From positions 609,775 through 673,774 of the forward strand of contig NZ_FRAS01000001.1 in assembly GCF_900142395.1 (NCBI RefSeq): a DNA stretch of 64,000 nucleotides. Direction: 5' to 3'. Below are positions 34,701-42,697 of the stretch, one piece after another; position 1 is the stretch's first letter, and each line of letters begins with the position of its first letter. The notes beneath the pieces were generated by a model, which was not told the DNA's origin, did not search any database, and saw only the letters and a program-made list of their open reading frames with translations. The position numbers and the translations under genes are program-made. The DNA comes from Hymenobacter psychrotolerans DSM 18569 (lineage in GTDB: Bacteria; Bacteroidota; Bacteroidia; Cytophagales; Hymenobacteraceae).

Positions 34701-35338
34701 GCGGGCGGCGTGGCGGGCTCTACGGCACTCACCCAGGGCAGCGCCGTCAGGCGGGCAATATCGGCGGGGCGGCACAGCACCCGTAGCTGCTGCTCAAACT
34801 GCGGCTTGCCGGCTTCCTGCCACTCGGTCTGGCGCAGGGCCTGGGCGGCCTGGTTGGGCGTGATGGTGGCGTAGTATTGCACGTTCACCTCCACCAGGCC
34901 TCCGCCCCGCTGCATGTGGTCCGGAATAACGTTGCGGGCCAGGTCGCCGGCCAGCTTCCAGGTAGGCGCTACCGGCTGCACGCTCCGCAGCCCCAGCCCC
35001 GCCAGCCGCTGGTGGCTGAGGGTGGCGGGCAGCGAAGCCGTCCAGGCGTTGCGGGGCAGGTAGTCGAGCAGGCGCACGCCGGTGGCGGCCAGGGCGGCTT
35101 TCTGGGCGGCAGTGGGCAATTGCTCGAACTGCAGCACCCGGAACACCTGGCCCTGCCACGCGTCGGAAGGAGCAGTAGCAGGCTGCCGGAGCCACTCGGC
35201 GGCGTTGGCAGTGGGCGTTACCGGGCCCGAGGCCAGCTGCAGGGCGTAGCGGCCGGCCGGCTGGGCAGGCTGGGCCGAAGCCAGCAACGGCGCCAGTCCC
35301 AGCAGGGCCGCCAGCCCCAGGGAGTGAAGGTGTTTCAT
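31748..35338 (-). CDS. Secreted S8 (subtilisin-like) serine peptidase with T9SS sorting domain
   Basis: 1196 residues. Signal peptide (1-22), then a region to about 215 that probably acts as a propeptide. The S8 catalytic domain has Asp in VGHGDDG (250/251), His276 in SSGNHGDHVAG, the oxyanion Asn365 in SSGNSG and Ser445 in FTGTSMAAP. Downstream are P/proprotein-like and fibronectin-like beta domains, a PKD-like domain (VCPGTAITLTDQSQSQPTTW) and a jelly-roll region. It ends in a T9SS type A sorting domain (VSAYPVPFGQQLTV to LRLLTADGSQQLKVVK). It is a cell-surface or released protease. The ATG at 35338 gives MKHLHSLG, a standard signal. Confidence 0.93.
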   Translation of the reverse strand: MKHLHSLGLAALLGLAPLLASAQPAQPAGRYALQLASGPVTPTANAAEWLRQPATAPSDAWQGQVFRVLQFEQLPTAAQKAALAATGVRLLDYLPRNAWTASLPATLSHQRLAGLGLRSVQPVAPTWKLAGDLARNVIPDHMQRGGGLVEVNVQYYATITPNQAAQALRQTEWQEAGKPQFEQQLRVLCRPADIARLTALPWVSAVEPATPPAEPENFRGRTDHRANAISTDYGAGRHYDGRGVTVGHGDDGRIGPHIDYQGRFDQSAAGPSSGNHGDHVAGIIMGAGNMDPRVRGNATAAFNLYYSYPGNLNNTPAAYAGPRRMRVTNSSYGDGNNAGYTSFTRTVDQHTRQRPYLLHVFSSGNSGTSNFNYGAGAGWGNITGGHKMGKNVVTVGNVLYTDALASSSSRGPAKDGRIKPDVCAVGSSVTSTVDPNTYAVFTGTSMAAPGVAGVTAQLVQAYRSLNSQQEAPTALLKAALMNTAEDLGNPGPDFRFGYGRVNALRAVRVLEQRTYLKDSLTTGQTKTHTLTIPSGKKELRVMVYWHDYEAAINSNPSLVNDLNMELAAPGGGSYQPWVLDHRPTVAQLNANAIRARDSINNVEQVTLQEPTAGTYTLTVRGAAVPQGPQTYYVVYSYIEDGVELTYPLGGEGFVPGENEVLRWDAPTGTGTFALDYTTDNGATWLPISASVAATARHFDWTVPAGVASGRVKVRVTRGAASSQSVAPLTISPLPGNLRLGYVCANTVKLQWDTLATASAYVVYKLGAEYMDSITTVTRTSVVLTGVGAGAEQWYSVQPIRASDGLRGRRTRALNQPALLNNCPGPPLVAFQASRTLVCPGTAITLTDQSQSQPTTWAWSIAPSAGVTFVGGTTAASQNPQIQFSTPGTYSVTLLASNSYGPTTLTQSALITVSNGRALPLAQNFTTGTFPPAGWQIENPSSNYTWQLSDQSIMGPDTLLRPVPMVADYSDNVRGAEDYLITPPLELSSRAPGANSLQLNFWVAYAAYSATYFDGIRVDVSTDCGLTFQPTGYLKRGTALATVTGFQTSEWAPSGPADWRQETVDLSSLLAAGGPSRILVRFANINDYGNNVYLTNVRLRTAVVQKTAASRNANLGLVSAYPVPFGQQLTVQLAPTTSGAATLVLLDALGRQVSRQALTLRAGVPQQPQLATGALPAGVYTLRLLTADGSQQLKVVK

Positions 35339-35555
35339 GCAGAAAGCAGGAGTAGAAGTTGTGTTCAGATGAAAATTGGATGAAGCGTGGCAGGAAGATA
35401 CACAAGCGCGGGCAGGTTTGGTGCGCGCCCGGAAAATTGTGGGAGTCAGGCGAAAATGCGGAGTGGGAGGTGCAGGTAATGCAGTGACGTAGTGGAGAAT
35501 ACCAGACAGCACGCATCAATTGCTTTCCGAGTGGCGCTGGCATATTGGCCAACAA

Positions 35556-35584
35556 AAAAGCGCCTCCCAACGGAGGCGCTTTTC
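35556..35584 (-). terminator. Rho-independent terminator of the fibre operon
   Basis: A perfect stem AAAAGCGCCTCC / GGAGGCGCTTTT with a four-base loop, 24 bases after the stop at 35608. It separates the three-gene fibre operon from the subtilase gene. Confidence 0.85.
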
Positions 35585-35607
35585 AGCTGTTTATGGTAGT
35601 GGCGTGG

Positions 35608-37059
35608 CTACTCCCGCACCAGTTTCACCATTTGCTGCTGGCCAGCCTGCTGCACACTCAGCAGGTAAAGGCCGGCGGGCAACTCGGCGGCGCGGGCAAG
35701 AGGCTGCTCATGCCAGCCGGCCTGCACGGTGCGCGTTTCCTGCCACAACACCCGTCCTGTAGCTTCCAGCACCCGCAGCGTGAGGGGGCCGGCAGCCGGA
35801 GCCTGCACCCGCAGCGTGAGCGGACCACCGTAGTGGGGCGTGGGGAAGGCTTCGGCCAGCAGCTTTGGCGTGGCACCGGGCACCTGCACCATCCGCACGG
35901 GCGAGAGGGTTTCGGTGCCATCCTGGTCTACCTGGCGGAGGCGGTAGTACACGGTGCTGGCCTGGTAGCGGGCCAGGTTTTGGTCGAGGAAGCGGTAGTC
36001 GTGGCGCTGGGCGGTGGTGCCGTGGCCCTGCACCTGCCCGATGCGGCGGAAGGTGCTGCCGTCGGCGCTGGCTTCCACCTCAAACCGGTCGTTGTTTTTT
36101 TCCGAAGCCGTGGCCCAGCGCAGTAGGCCGTCGTTGTCCTGGCGCTCCGCCGTGAAGTCTACCAGTTCCACGGGAAGCGGGTTGGCGGCGTTGCTCACCG
36201 TGAGGGCCCCCAATACAGTGGTGCTGAACGAAAAGCTGCGGCTGGTGCTGGTGGTAGTGGCAGCGGCTTGCGCCCCGGCTTTGGCCCAGGTGGTGGCACT
36301 CGTAGCGCGCCAAGCCTGTGCCTGCGCAAAGCTGCTCAGGTTGTGGTCGTTTTCGGGCAGCCAGCTCAGCGTCACGGCCACGGCATTGTTGACGTTGTTG
36401 CTGCTCGTGATGGTCCAGATTCGGTCGATGCCCTGCAGGGCTGGTACGGCGTTGTTCTGGCCGTAGCTCACGTTGGGCAGCAGCAGGCCGGCCGTGCGCT
36501 TCACCGTCACGGTCCCGATGTTGTTGCCGGGGTCGAGGGTGGCACCGTTGCCGAAGTTGGTGGCGCTGTTCACTCCTGTGCGCGTCACCTGCAGGTTGCC
36601 CTGCACGTAGCGGCCGGGCGCTTCTCCGCTCACGCTGGCCGTGTTAGGCAGGCTGATGGTGGCGGCTGCGGCCGTCCGTACCATGCCGCTCGTGAGCGTG
36701 AGCTGCTGCGTGATGGTCAGGTCGGCCGGTACGCTTACCACGTTTTGGGCGGCTGCACCGGTGTTGGCCACTTCCAGCTGCGCGAGGCTGGCACCGCCTG
36801 GAGTCAGGGTTTGGTTAGCCGTGCCGGTCAGGCGCACGAGGCCGGTCGAAGTGAGCGTACCGGCGTTGGTCAGGTCGCCGCCGACCTCCACGGTGCCGGC
36901 GTTGCTGAAAGTGCCGCCGGTTTTGTTCTCCAGCGGGCCAGCCACAAACAGGGTGGCGCCCGTGCTTACCGTGATGGTGCTGCCGTCATTCGTGAGTCCC
37001 TGGGCCGCCAGGGGGCCGGCCGTCAGGCTCAGCGCCAGAAAAGAGTAGAGTGGCTTCAT
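35608..37059 (-). CDS. T9SS-sorted beta-helix-like surface protein
   Basis: 483 residues. Signal peptide (1-19), then a stretch rich in Thr, Ala, Asn and Gly with repeated beta elements (for example FSNAGTVEVGGDLTNAGTLT), typical of adhesin-like beta-helices. Residues about 300-400 (LLRWATASEKNNDRFEVEAS to YYRLRQVDQDG) match the fibronectin-like module found before many T9SS tails. The last 80 residues are a type A sorting domain. It is last in a tightly packed operon with a tail-collar and a fibre protein (gaps of 18 and 33 bases), so the three products may act together on the cell surface. Confidence 0.85.
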   Translation of the reverse strand: MKPLYSFLALSLTAGPLAAQGLTNDGSTITVSTGATLFVAGPLENKTGGTFSNAGTVEVGGDLTNAGTLTSTGLVRLTGTANQTLTPGGASLAQLEVANTGAAAQNVVSVPADLTITQQLTLTSGMVRTAAAATISLPNTASVSGEAPGRYVQGNLQVTRTGVNSATNFGNGATLDPGNNIGTVTVKRTAGLLLPNVSYGQNNAVPALQGIDRIWTITSSNNVNNAVAVTLSWLPENDHNLSSFAQAQAWRATSATTWAKAGAQAAATTTSTSRSFSFSTTVLGALTVSNAANPLPVELVDFTAERQDNDGLLRWATASEKNNDRFEVEASADGSTFRRIGQVQGHGTTAQRHDYRFLDQNLARYQASTVYYRLRQVDQDGTETLSPVRMVQVPGATPKLLAEAFPTPHYGGPLTLRVQAPAAGPLTLRVLEATGRVLWQETRTVQAGWHEQPLARAAELPAGLYLLSVQQAGQQQMVKLVRE

Positions 37060-37077
37060 ATGGTATAAAGTAAAGCT

Positions 37078-37779
37078 TTAATTCCGGGATGGGTAGATAC
37101 CTTCCAGAGCAATGCAGAAATTGATGCACAGATAGGGCGGCATATTGGGGTGGGGCTGGTTGCCGCCGGCTATTCCGATGGTGGGAGCACCCGCCATACT
37201 GGCGTTGGAAGCAACGCCAGTAGCATACTGCGTGCCTCCGGCACCATCGTTGGCCAGCAGAGCCCCACTGGGGTTGTTGGTGTTGCCCGGGCTAGTGGTA
37301 ACCTGGGTAGCCGTGGCCGTATGGTTGTGGGCGGGCATCTGATTGAAGGTCAGCGTCACGTTTTCGGTCCCGGCTATTTCTCCCAGAGTATGGGGCGACA
37401 ACCCTGGCCCCTGGCCATTGTGCATAGGTAAGCGGCCGCGTAGGTCGGGCAGCGCAAAAGTCGTCTGGCCGTTGCCGCCGTACGTTGTTCCCAGGAGAGA
37501 AAACAAGGCCGTGTTTTGAGCAATAGACAGTATTTGTCCGTCGCAGAAGGCATACCCTCTGGGTGGATAGGTGCCGGCAAACATGATGATTTCGCCAAGG
37601 TAAGGATACTCGCCCTGCACCGAGGCCGCGCCGCGGGTGCCGGCAGCGGCAGTGCCCGCCAGCAAGGTGCCGCCAAGCAGGGCGCCGAGGCGCTTAAGCC
37701 AGCCCCGGCGCTCGGGCTCGGCCTGGTGAGCATGGCTTGAGGACGGTACGATACCGGCGGGAGTAGCAATGAGTCGCAT
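37078..37779 (-). CDS. Phage tail-collar domain protein with Tat-like signal
   Basis: 233 residues. The N-terminus carries RRGWLK (24-29) before a hydrophobic stretch ending GTAAAGT, close to the RRxFLK twin-arginine consensus. The tail-collar domain starts at about residue 62 (GEIIMFAGTYPPRGYAFCDG), continues with LLGTTYGGNGQTTFALPDLRG and ends PYLCINFCIALEGIYP. This is the microcystin-dependent/MdpB-like family, which in phages forms the receptor-binding tail tip. No phage genes surround it. Export by Tat is inferred. The cysteines CINFC near the end could pair after export. Confidence 0.85.
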   Translation of the reverse strand: MRLIATPAGIVPSSSHAHQAEPERRGWLKRLGALLGGTLLAGTAAAGTRGAASVQGEYPYLGEIIMFAGTYPPRGYAFCDGQILSIAQNTALFSLLGTTYGGNGQTTFALPDLRGRLPMHNGQGPGLSPHTLGEIAGTENVTLTFNQMPAHNHTATATQVTTSPGNTNNPSGALLANDGAGGTQYATGVASNASMAGAPTIGIAGGNQPHPNMPPYLCINFCIALEGIYPSRN

Positions 37780-37812
37780 ATAGCAGAGAAAAAAAGTCGG
37801 GAGAAGGAAGGC

Positions 37813-39405
37813 CTAATTGATGCGGAACCAGCCGGCGGTGCTGCCATTCACGACGTACACGAATTGCGCCGCGAAATTGGGCAGCAGGTTGCCGGTGCCG
37901 CTGCTGCTGGTCAGGCTCACGACCTGCGCATCGAGGTTGGTGACCACCAGCGTCTGGCCGTTGGTACCTATGCCCAGCGTAATGGTGCCGTTGCTCGTGT
38001 TAGCATTATCAGGCAGAATTACGACACCCGTAGTAGGGGCCAGTGCCGCGTTGCCAGTGGTAGGAATAGCAAAGGTGGCAGTCGTCTGAATGTTGGTAGC
38101 GGTGGTGCTGGCTGCCGGAGTCTGCCACGTGGCCAGGCCGCTGGCATCCGAGGTCAGGACTTTGCCTGCGCCCGGGGTGCCGCCCGTAATCTTCACCTGG
38201 CCGGCTACTTCCAGTTTCGCGCCGGGGCTCGTCGTGCCAATGCCGAAGTTGCCGTTGTTGAGGAAACGCGCCCACTCCGTTACGGCATTGGCCTGCGTGG
38301 CGCTGCCAAACCGGATGCCCGCGTTGGCGCCGCCCAAGCCCTGCTGGTTCAGCAGCCAGGTCTCCCCGTCGTTGTTGGAGCGGTTCCACTGCAGAAAGGC
38401 CCCTTGCTTGCTGATGGCATTGAACGTAGCGGCCGAAATGCCCCCATTCACCTCCAGCGCCTGCGCCGGATTCGTAACCCCGATACCTACGTTGCCGCCG
38501 GGTAATAGGCGCATTACGTCGCGGTAGTTCTGGCTAGGGTCGCCGTAGCTGCCCTGGCCGCTGGCACCTACCCGCAGCGCGAGGCCGGTTTCGGCACCGC
38601 CGGCATTCATGTAGGCTGTGCTGCCATCATGCGCGAAGTAGAGGTGGTCCCAGGCTGCGCCATTGCGCATACCTATAGCGTTAAGCACATCCAGCGTGAG
38701 GGCCGGAGTGGTGCCGATACCCAGGCGGCCTTCCTGCGTCAGCGACATGAAGGTCGTGTTGCGCGCAGAGGTAACATCGTAGCTTACCCACTGAAACTGC
38801 TTGCCACCCAGCGCCGGCACCCCAAACGTAAGCGTGTTGGCTTCCATAAACACCCCCCAACGGCCCAGCCCGTTGTAGTTACCAGAAGTGAATTTGTCCC
38901 AGCCACGCGTGATGAGCGGTGCGTCAGCCTGGTTCAGTACTAGGCCTTTAGAGGAATTAGCGAACAGCGTGCCGTCGATGTCAATGCGCAGTTTCTCCGT
39001 GTTATTGGTCCGGAAAACCAGGTCCTGCGAGTTGATGGTGCCCAGAAAGTCGGTGGCGGCATTGATGCCCGGGTTGCCGGTGCGCAGCCAGCTCTGGGCG
39101 CCCGTGCCGGCTCCAATGCCCAGCGGCACCCATTGCCCGCCCTGGAAATACCAGAAGCCCGGCTGCAGGCCAGTGGTCTGGTACACGAGCATGCCTTGGC
39201 TGGTAGTCGTAAGGGCCGTACGCTGGGCTTCCGTCAGGCGGGGCACCAGCAGGCCCTTATTGGCCGCCGTGCCCGCCGAAATATCCAGCGCCGCGTTGGC
39301 ATCGGGGGTGGCAGTGCCCACGCCTACGGCCCCGGTCTGGGCGTGCGCCCCCGAAGCCAGTCCGCTGAGGCCAAGCCCCAGCAGCAGACGATAAAAGTGT
39401 TTCAT
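37813..39405 (-). CDS. Exported fibre-like protein
   Basis: 530 residues. Signal peptide (1-22, ASGAHAQ), then GVGTATPDANAALDISAG, VPRLTEAQRTAL and WYFQGGQWVPLG, which recur in Bacteroidota tail-fibre-like proteins. Several copies of a short motif GIGTTxPxxxLxV / LEVNGGI follow, the repeat of intertwined phage-fibre beta-helices. It has neither a T9SS tail nor an S74 domain; it ends FVYVVNGSTAGWFRIN. First gene of the operon with the tail-collar and T9SS genes. It likely forms an extended trimeric surface fibre. Confidence 0.78.
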   Translation of the reverse strand: MKHFYRLLLGLGLSGLASGAHAQTGAVGVGTATPDANAALDISAGTAANKGLLVPRLTEAQRTALTTTSQGMLVYQTTGLQPGFWYFQGGQWVPLGIGAGTGAQSWLRTGNPGINAATDFLGTINSQDLVFRTNNTEKLRIDIDGTLFANSSKGLVLNQADAPLITRGWDKFTSGNYNGLGRWGVFMEANTLTFGVPALGGKQFQWVSYDVTSARNTTFMSLTQEGRLGIGTTPALTLDVLNAIGMRNGAAWDHLYFAHDGSTAYMNAGGAETGLALRVGASGQGSYGDPSQNYRDVMRLLPGGNVGIGVTNPAQALEVNGGISAATFNAISKQGAFLQWNRSNNDGETWLLNQQGLGGANAGIRFGSATQANAVTEWARFLNNGNFGIGTTSPGAKLEVAGQVKITGGTPGAGKVLTSDASGLATWQTPAASTTATNIQTTATFAIPTTGNAALAPTTGVVILPDNANTSNGTITLGIGTNGQTLVVTNLDAQVVSLTSSSGTGNLLPNFAAQFVYVVNGSTAGWFRIN

Positions 39406-39596
39406 AGAGTAGAATGTAGGAGAGAGAAGAGCAGGTAAATATAGAAAAAATCTAATTTGTTATTATGTGTCTACTGCTAAAATCAAGCAAGTAAAAGTGC
39501 GTAATAGGTTGGTGGTGAGAGTTGTGGGTTGCCAAAATAGCGCATCAGCCCGGACGCTCCACACGTACACTACCCGCCGGCAATGGGTGTGGGCGG

Positions 39597-40886
39597 CTAC
39601 TTGGCTGCTGCCCGCGCGTCCAGCAGTGTTTCCAGCTGTTGCAGCCGGCTTTCCAGGGTGGCGGTGCTGGCCATGTGCTGCTGCCGCAGTTGCGCCTGGG
39701 TGGCCGAAAGCTCGGTGCGCAACTGCTCTATTTGCTGCTGCTGTTCCTTCAGGGCCTCTACCAGCACCGGCGTCAGCTGGGCGTAGTTCACGGCCTTAAG
39801 CCCATCGGCACCAGTCATGACCAGCTCAGGATATACCTGCTCCAGTTCCTGCGCAATAAAACCCAGCTGCTCACCCTGCGGCCCTTTGCCGGTACGGAAT
39901 CGGTAGCGGCGGCCCTGCAGCGCCCGGACTCCGGCCAGGGCGTCAGCCAGAGGACGTATGCTGGTTTTCAGGCGGGCATCGGAGCTGGAAGCTACCACGC
40001 CGTTCAGGGTGAGGTTGCCGGTGATGGTCATGCCGCCTTCGGAGTACACCGCCACTTTCCGGTCGGTGGCGCTGGTGCCGGCCCCCACAATATTCAGGGC
40101 ATCCGTCGTGAGGTTGCCGTAGCCAATAGTGCCGGCTTGCGTCTGCTTGCCCGCTACGCCCGCGCCAAACTCCAGCGTATTGCTTCCGTCGATTTTGGCA
40201 TTGCCAACTATGTGCAGCCTGGCCTGTGGAGTGCTGGTACCGATGCCGACGTTGCCGCTGGCGCTGATGTCGACGGAGCTGGTGGGGGCCCCTGGCCGGA
40301 TGCGGAAAGGAAGGCGCGAGCCATTGGTCAGGTCGCGCACGAAGAAGTTGGCTTCGTTGGCCCCGATGTCCCAGGTCTGCGCGTTGAAGCCACCGGAGTT
40401 GTTTTGCTCCATCCGGATGGCCGGCGTGTTGTTGTTGGTCAGGTGCAGCAGCAGTGCAGGCGAGGCCGTGCCCACCCCCAATGCACTGCTGCTGAGCGTG
40501 CCGGTGGTGGTCAGGGCGCCGGTGAAGTAGCCGGCCCCGGCCACGTGCAGCGGGTACTGCGGACTGCTGAGGCCGATGCCCACGTGGCCGGTATGGTTCC
40601 ACGTCAGCACAAGCTTGCGGGTGCCACTATGAGTAGTGCCCAGCGCGCCGCCCGTGTAGCCGTACAGCACCGGCCCATCAACGGTCTGGCCCTGCCAGTT
40701 TTTGGGGTTGGCGGCGGAGCCGTACCAGCCCAGGCCGTGGTTGTTATCGGAGGGGGCCCGCAGGTGTATGTCGTAGTCGTTGAAACCGTAGTTCTGGGTG
40801 GCTTGGGCATGAGCCCCGGCGGCACCGAACAGGAGCAAAGAGAACAGCACACCGGCCGAGCGGCAAACAGAGGAAAGGTGTTTCAT
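39597..40886 (-). CDS. Exported tail-fibre protein with S74 intramolecular chaperone domain
   Basis: 429 residues. Signal peptide (1-27), a fibre region with VGIGLSSPQYPLHVAGAG and VGIGTSTPQARLHIVGNA repeats, then from about residue 301 a peptidase S74/endosialidase-type chaperone: SSDARLKTSI, GFIAQELEQVYPELV, VNYAQLTPVLVEALKEQ. Ser302 and Lys307 keep the five-residue spacing of the self-cleaving Ser-Lys dyad. A C-terminal coiled coil (about 380-425) would trimerise the chaperone before it is released. In phages this helps fibres fold; here the product is exported. It is separated by 191 bases from the next fibre gene and may be its own transcript. Confidence 0.87.
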   Translation of the reverse strand: MKHLSSVCRSAGVLFSLLLFGAAGAHAQATQNYGFNDYDIHLRAPSDNNHGLGWYGSAANPKNWQGQTVDGPVLYGYTGGALGTTHSGTRKLVLTWNHTGHVGIGLSSPQYPLHVAGAGYFTGALTTTGTLSSSALGVGTASPALLLHLTNNNTPAIRMEQNNSGGFNAQTWDIGANEANFFVRDLTNGSRLPFRIRPGAPTSSVDISASGNVGIGTSTPQARLHIVGNAKIDGSNTLEFGAGVAGKQTQAGTIGYGNLTTDALNIVGAGTSATDRKVAVYSEGGMTITGNLTLNGVVASSSDARLKTSIRPLADALAGVRALQGRRYRFRTGKGPQGEQLGFIAQELEQVYPELVMTGADGLKAVNYAQLTPVLVEALKEQQQQIEQLRTELSATQAQLRQQHMASTATLESRLQQLETLLDARAAAK

Positions 40887-41121
40887 AGGGGTAGTATTGT
40901 TTATCTTACAAAGTAATACAAATCAGAATGGTACTTAAATAATGCGTGGCAAAGTGCTGACTAGCAGGTTTATAGCACCTAAGTTCTGGTGCATGAACAG
41001 CGCCGACTTTTAGCCGCGCCATTGCCAGCTGCGCAGCTGCGCCGAAGCACCCAAAAACTCCGTTCTTGCCAAACTTTTTAGCGACTGCCCGCATTGTAGC
41101 AGTTCCTTCCAATCCCTTCGA

Positions 41122-42504
41122 ATGGCCAAGCTCAAGACCCTCTATTTCTGCCAGAACTGCGGTGCCCAAAGCGCCAAATGGATAGGCCGCTGCCCCAGCT
41201 GCGGCGAGTGGAATACCTACGTTGAAGAAGTTATCCAGAAAGAAGACACCAAGGCCGCCGGCTCCTGGAAAGCCTCTACCACGGTGGGTACCACCAAAGC
41301 GGCCAAGCCCCGGGTTATCAGCGAGATTCACTTTGAAGAAGAAGCCCGCTTCAACACCAACGACGGCGAGCTGAACCGCGTGCTGGGTGGGGGCCTCGTG
41401 CCCGGCTCTCTGGTGCTCATTGGCGGCGAGCCGGGCATCGGCAAAAGCACGCTCATGCTTCAGATTGCCATGAGCCTGACCCAGATGAAGGTGCTCTACA
41501 TTTCGGGCGAGGAGAGCGAGCAGCAAATCAAGATGCGCGCCGAGCGGCTGGGCGAGCAGCACCCCAACTGCTACATCCTCACCGAAACCAACACCCAGAA
41601 CATCTTCAAGCAGATCGACACGCTGCAGCCCCACGTCGTCATCGTCGACTCTATCCAGACTCTGCATTCGGGCCTGGTGGAGGCGGGGGCCGGCTCCGTG
41701 AGCCAGGTGCGCGAGTGTACCACCGAGCTGCTGAAGTACGCCAAGGAAACCGGCGTGCCGGTGCTGCTCATCGGCCACATCACCAAAGATGGCTCCATTG
41801 CCGGCCCCAAAATCCTGGAGCACATGGTAGATACAGTGCTGCAGTTTGAGGGCGACCGGCACCTGAGCTACCGCATTCTGCGCACCATCAAGAACCGGTT
41901 CGGCAGCACGTCGGAGCTGGGCATTTATGAGATGCAGGGCACGGGACTGCGGCAGGTGAGCAACCCCTCCGAAATCCTGCTTAGCCAGCGCACTGAGAGC
42001 CTGAGCGGCATGGCCATCGGGGCCACGCTGGAAGGCAACCGGCCGCTGCTGGTGGAGGTGCAGGCCCTCGTGACGCCCGCCACCTACGGCACCCCTCAGC
42101 GCAGCTCTACCGGCTTCGATGCCAAGCGCCTGCAGATGCTGCTGGCTGTGCTGGAAAAGCGTAGCGGCCTGCGCCTGGGCCAGCACGACGTGTTCCTCAA
42201 CATTGCCGGTGGCCTGCGCCTCGATGACCCGGCGCTGGACCTGGCCGTGTGCGCCGCCGTCGTCAGCTCCCTCAACGACGTAGCTATCCGGGGCGAGGTG
42301 TGCCTGGCGGCCGAGGTGGGGCTGAGCGGCGAAATAAGAGCGGTAAGTCGCCTCGACCAGCGCCTGAGCGAAGCCGAGAAGCTGGGCTTTGCTGAAATGT
42401 ACATCTCGCAGTTCAACGCCCGCGGCCTCGACTTGGCCCGCTACGGCATTCGGGTGCAGCCAGCCGGCCGGCTGGATGAAGTATTGGAGGGTTTGTTTGG
42501 ATAA
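41122..42504 (+). CDS. radA: DNA repair protein RadA
   Basis: 460 residues of standard build. Zinc finger CQNCGAQSAKWIGRCPSC (Cys10, 13, 24, 27), Walker A GEPGIGKST (102-110), Walker B VVIVDS, the RadA-specific KNRFG motif (257-261), and a C-terminal Lon-protease-like domain (from about 300) without the catalytic Ser-Lys function. RadA is a RecA-like branch-migration helicase in recombination repair. The ATG at 41122 begins MAKLKTLYFCQNCG, the typical start. Confidence 0.97.
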   Translation: MAKLKTLYFCQNCGAQSAKWIGRCPSCGEWNTYVEEVIQKEDTKAAGSWKASTTVGTTKAAKPRVISEIHFEEEARFNTNDGELNRVLGGGLVPGSLVLIGGEPGIGKSTLMLQIAMSLTQMKVLYISGEESEQQIKMRAERLGEQHPNCYILTETNTQNIFKQIDTLQPHVVIVDSIQTLHSGLVEAGAGSVSQVRECTTELLKYAKETGVPVLLIGHITKDGSIAGPKILEHMVDTVLQFEGDRHLSYRILRTIKNRFGSTSELGIYEMQGTGLRQVSNPSEILLSQRTESLSGMAIGATLEGNRPLLVEVQALVTPATYGTPQRSSTGFDAKRLQMLLAVLEKRSGLRLGQHDVFLNIAGGLRLDDPALDLAVCAAVVSSLNDVAIRGEVCLAAEVGLSGEIRAVSRLDQRLSEAEKLGFAEMYISQFNARGLDLARYGIRVQPAGRLDEVLEGLFG

Positions 42505-42697
42505 TATCCGCAAAAGGTAGGGCAGCAGGGCTGGCTACGAAAAAAAGACCGCAAATGGATTGGATTATCACAACCCAAAACCCGTATCTTCGATACAGGA
42601 ATTGACTTTTACCGCGAATGATGTGACGGGGCGCCACAAGCGGCCGGACCAGCTTAGCGGCAACTTCCGAAGCTATCTGCCAGAACTACTTGCTCCG

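Noticed and set aside
33089..34786. Open frame of about 565 codons antisense to the subtilase
   Set aside because: The sense strand carries the complete S8 catalytic set. The antisense translation is Val/Gly/Ala-rich without motifs.
37078..40886. Prophage remnant
   Set aside because: No integrase, terminase, capsid, tail-tube or lysis gene lies nearby, and the fibre proteins carry export signals, which phage structural proteins lack.
40906..42513. Long open frame antisense to radA (about 535 codons)
   Set aside because: It mirrors a gene with all RadA motifs intact. Its translation is rich in His, Gln, Leu and Val without any domain, as expected from the antisense of a high-GC gene.
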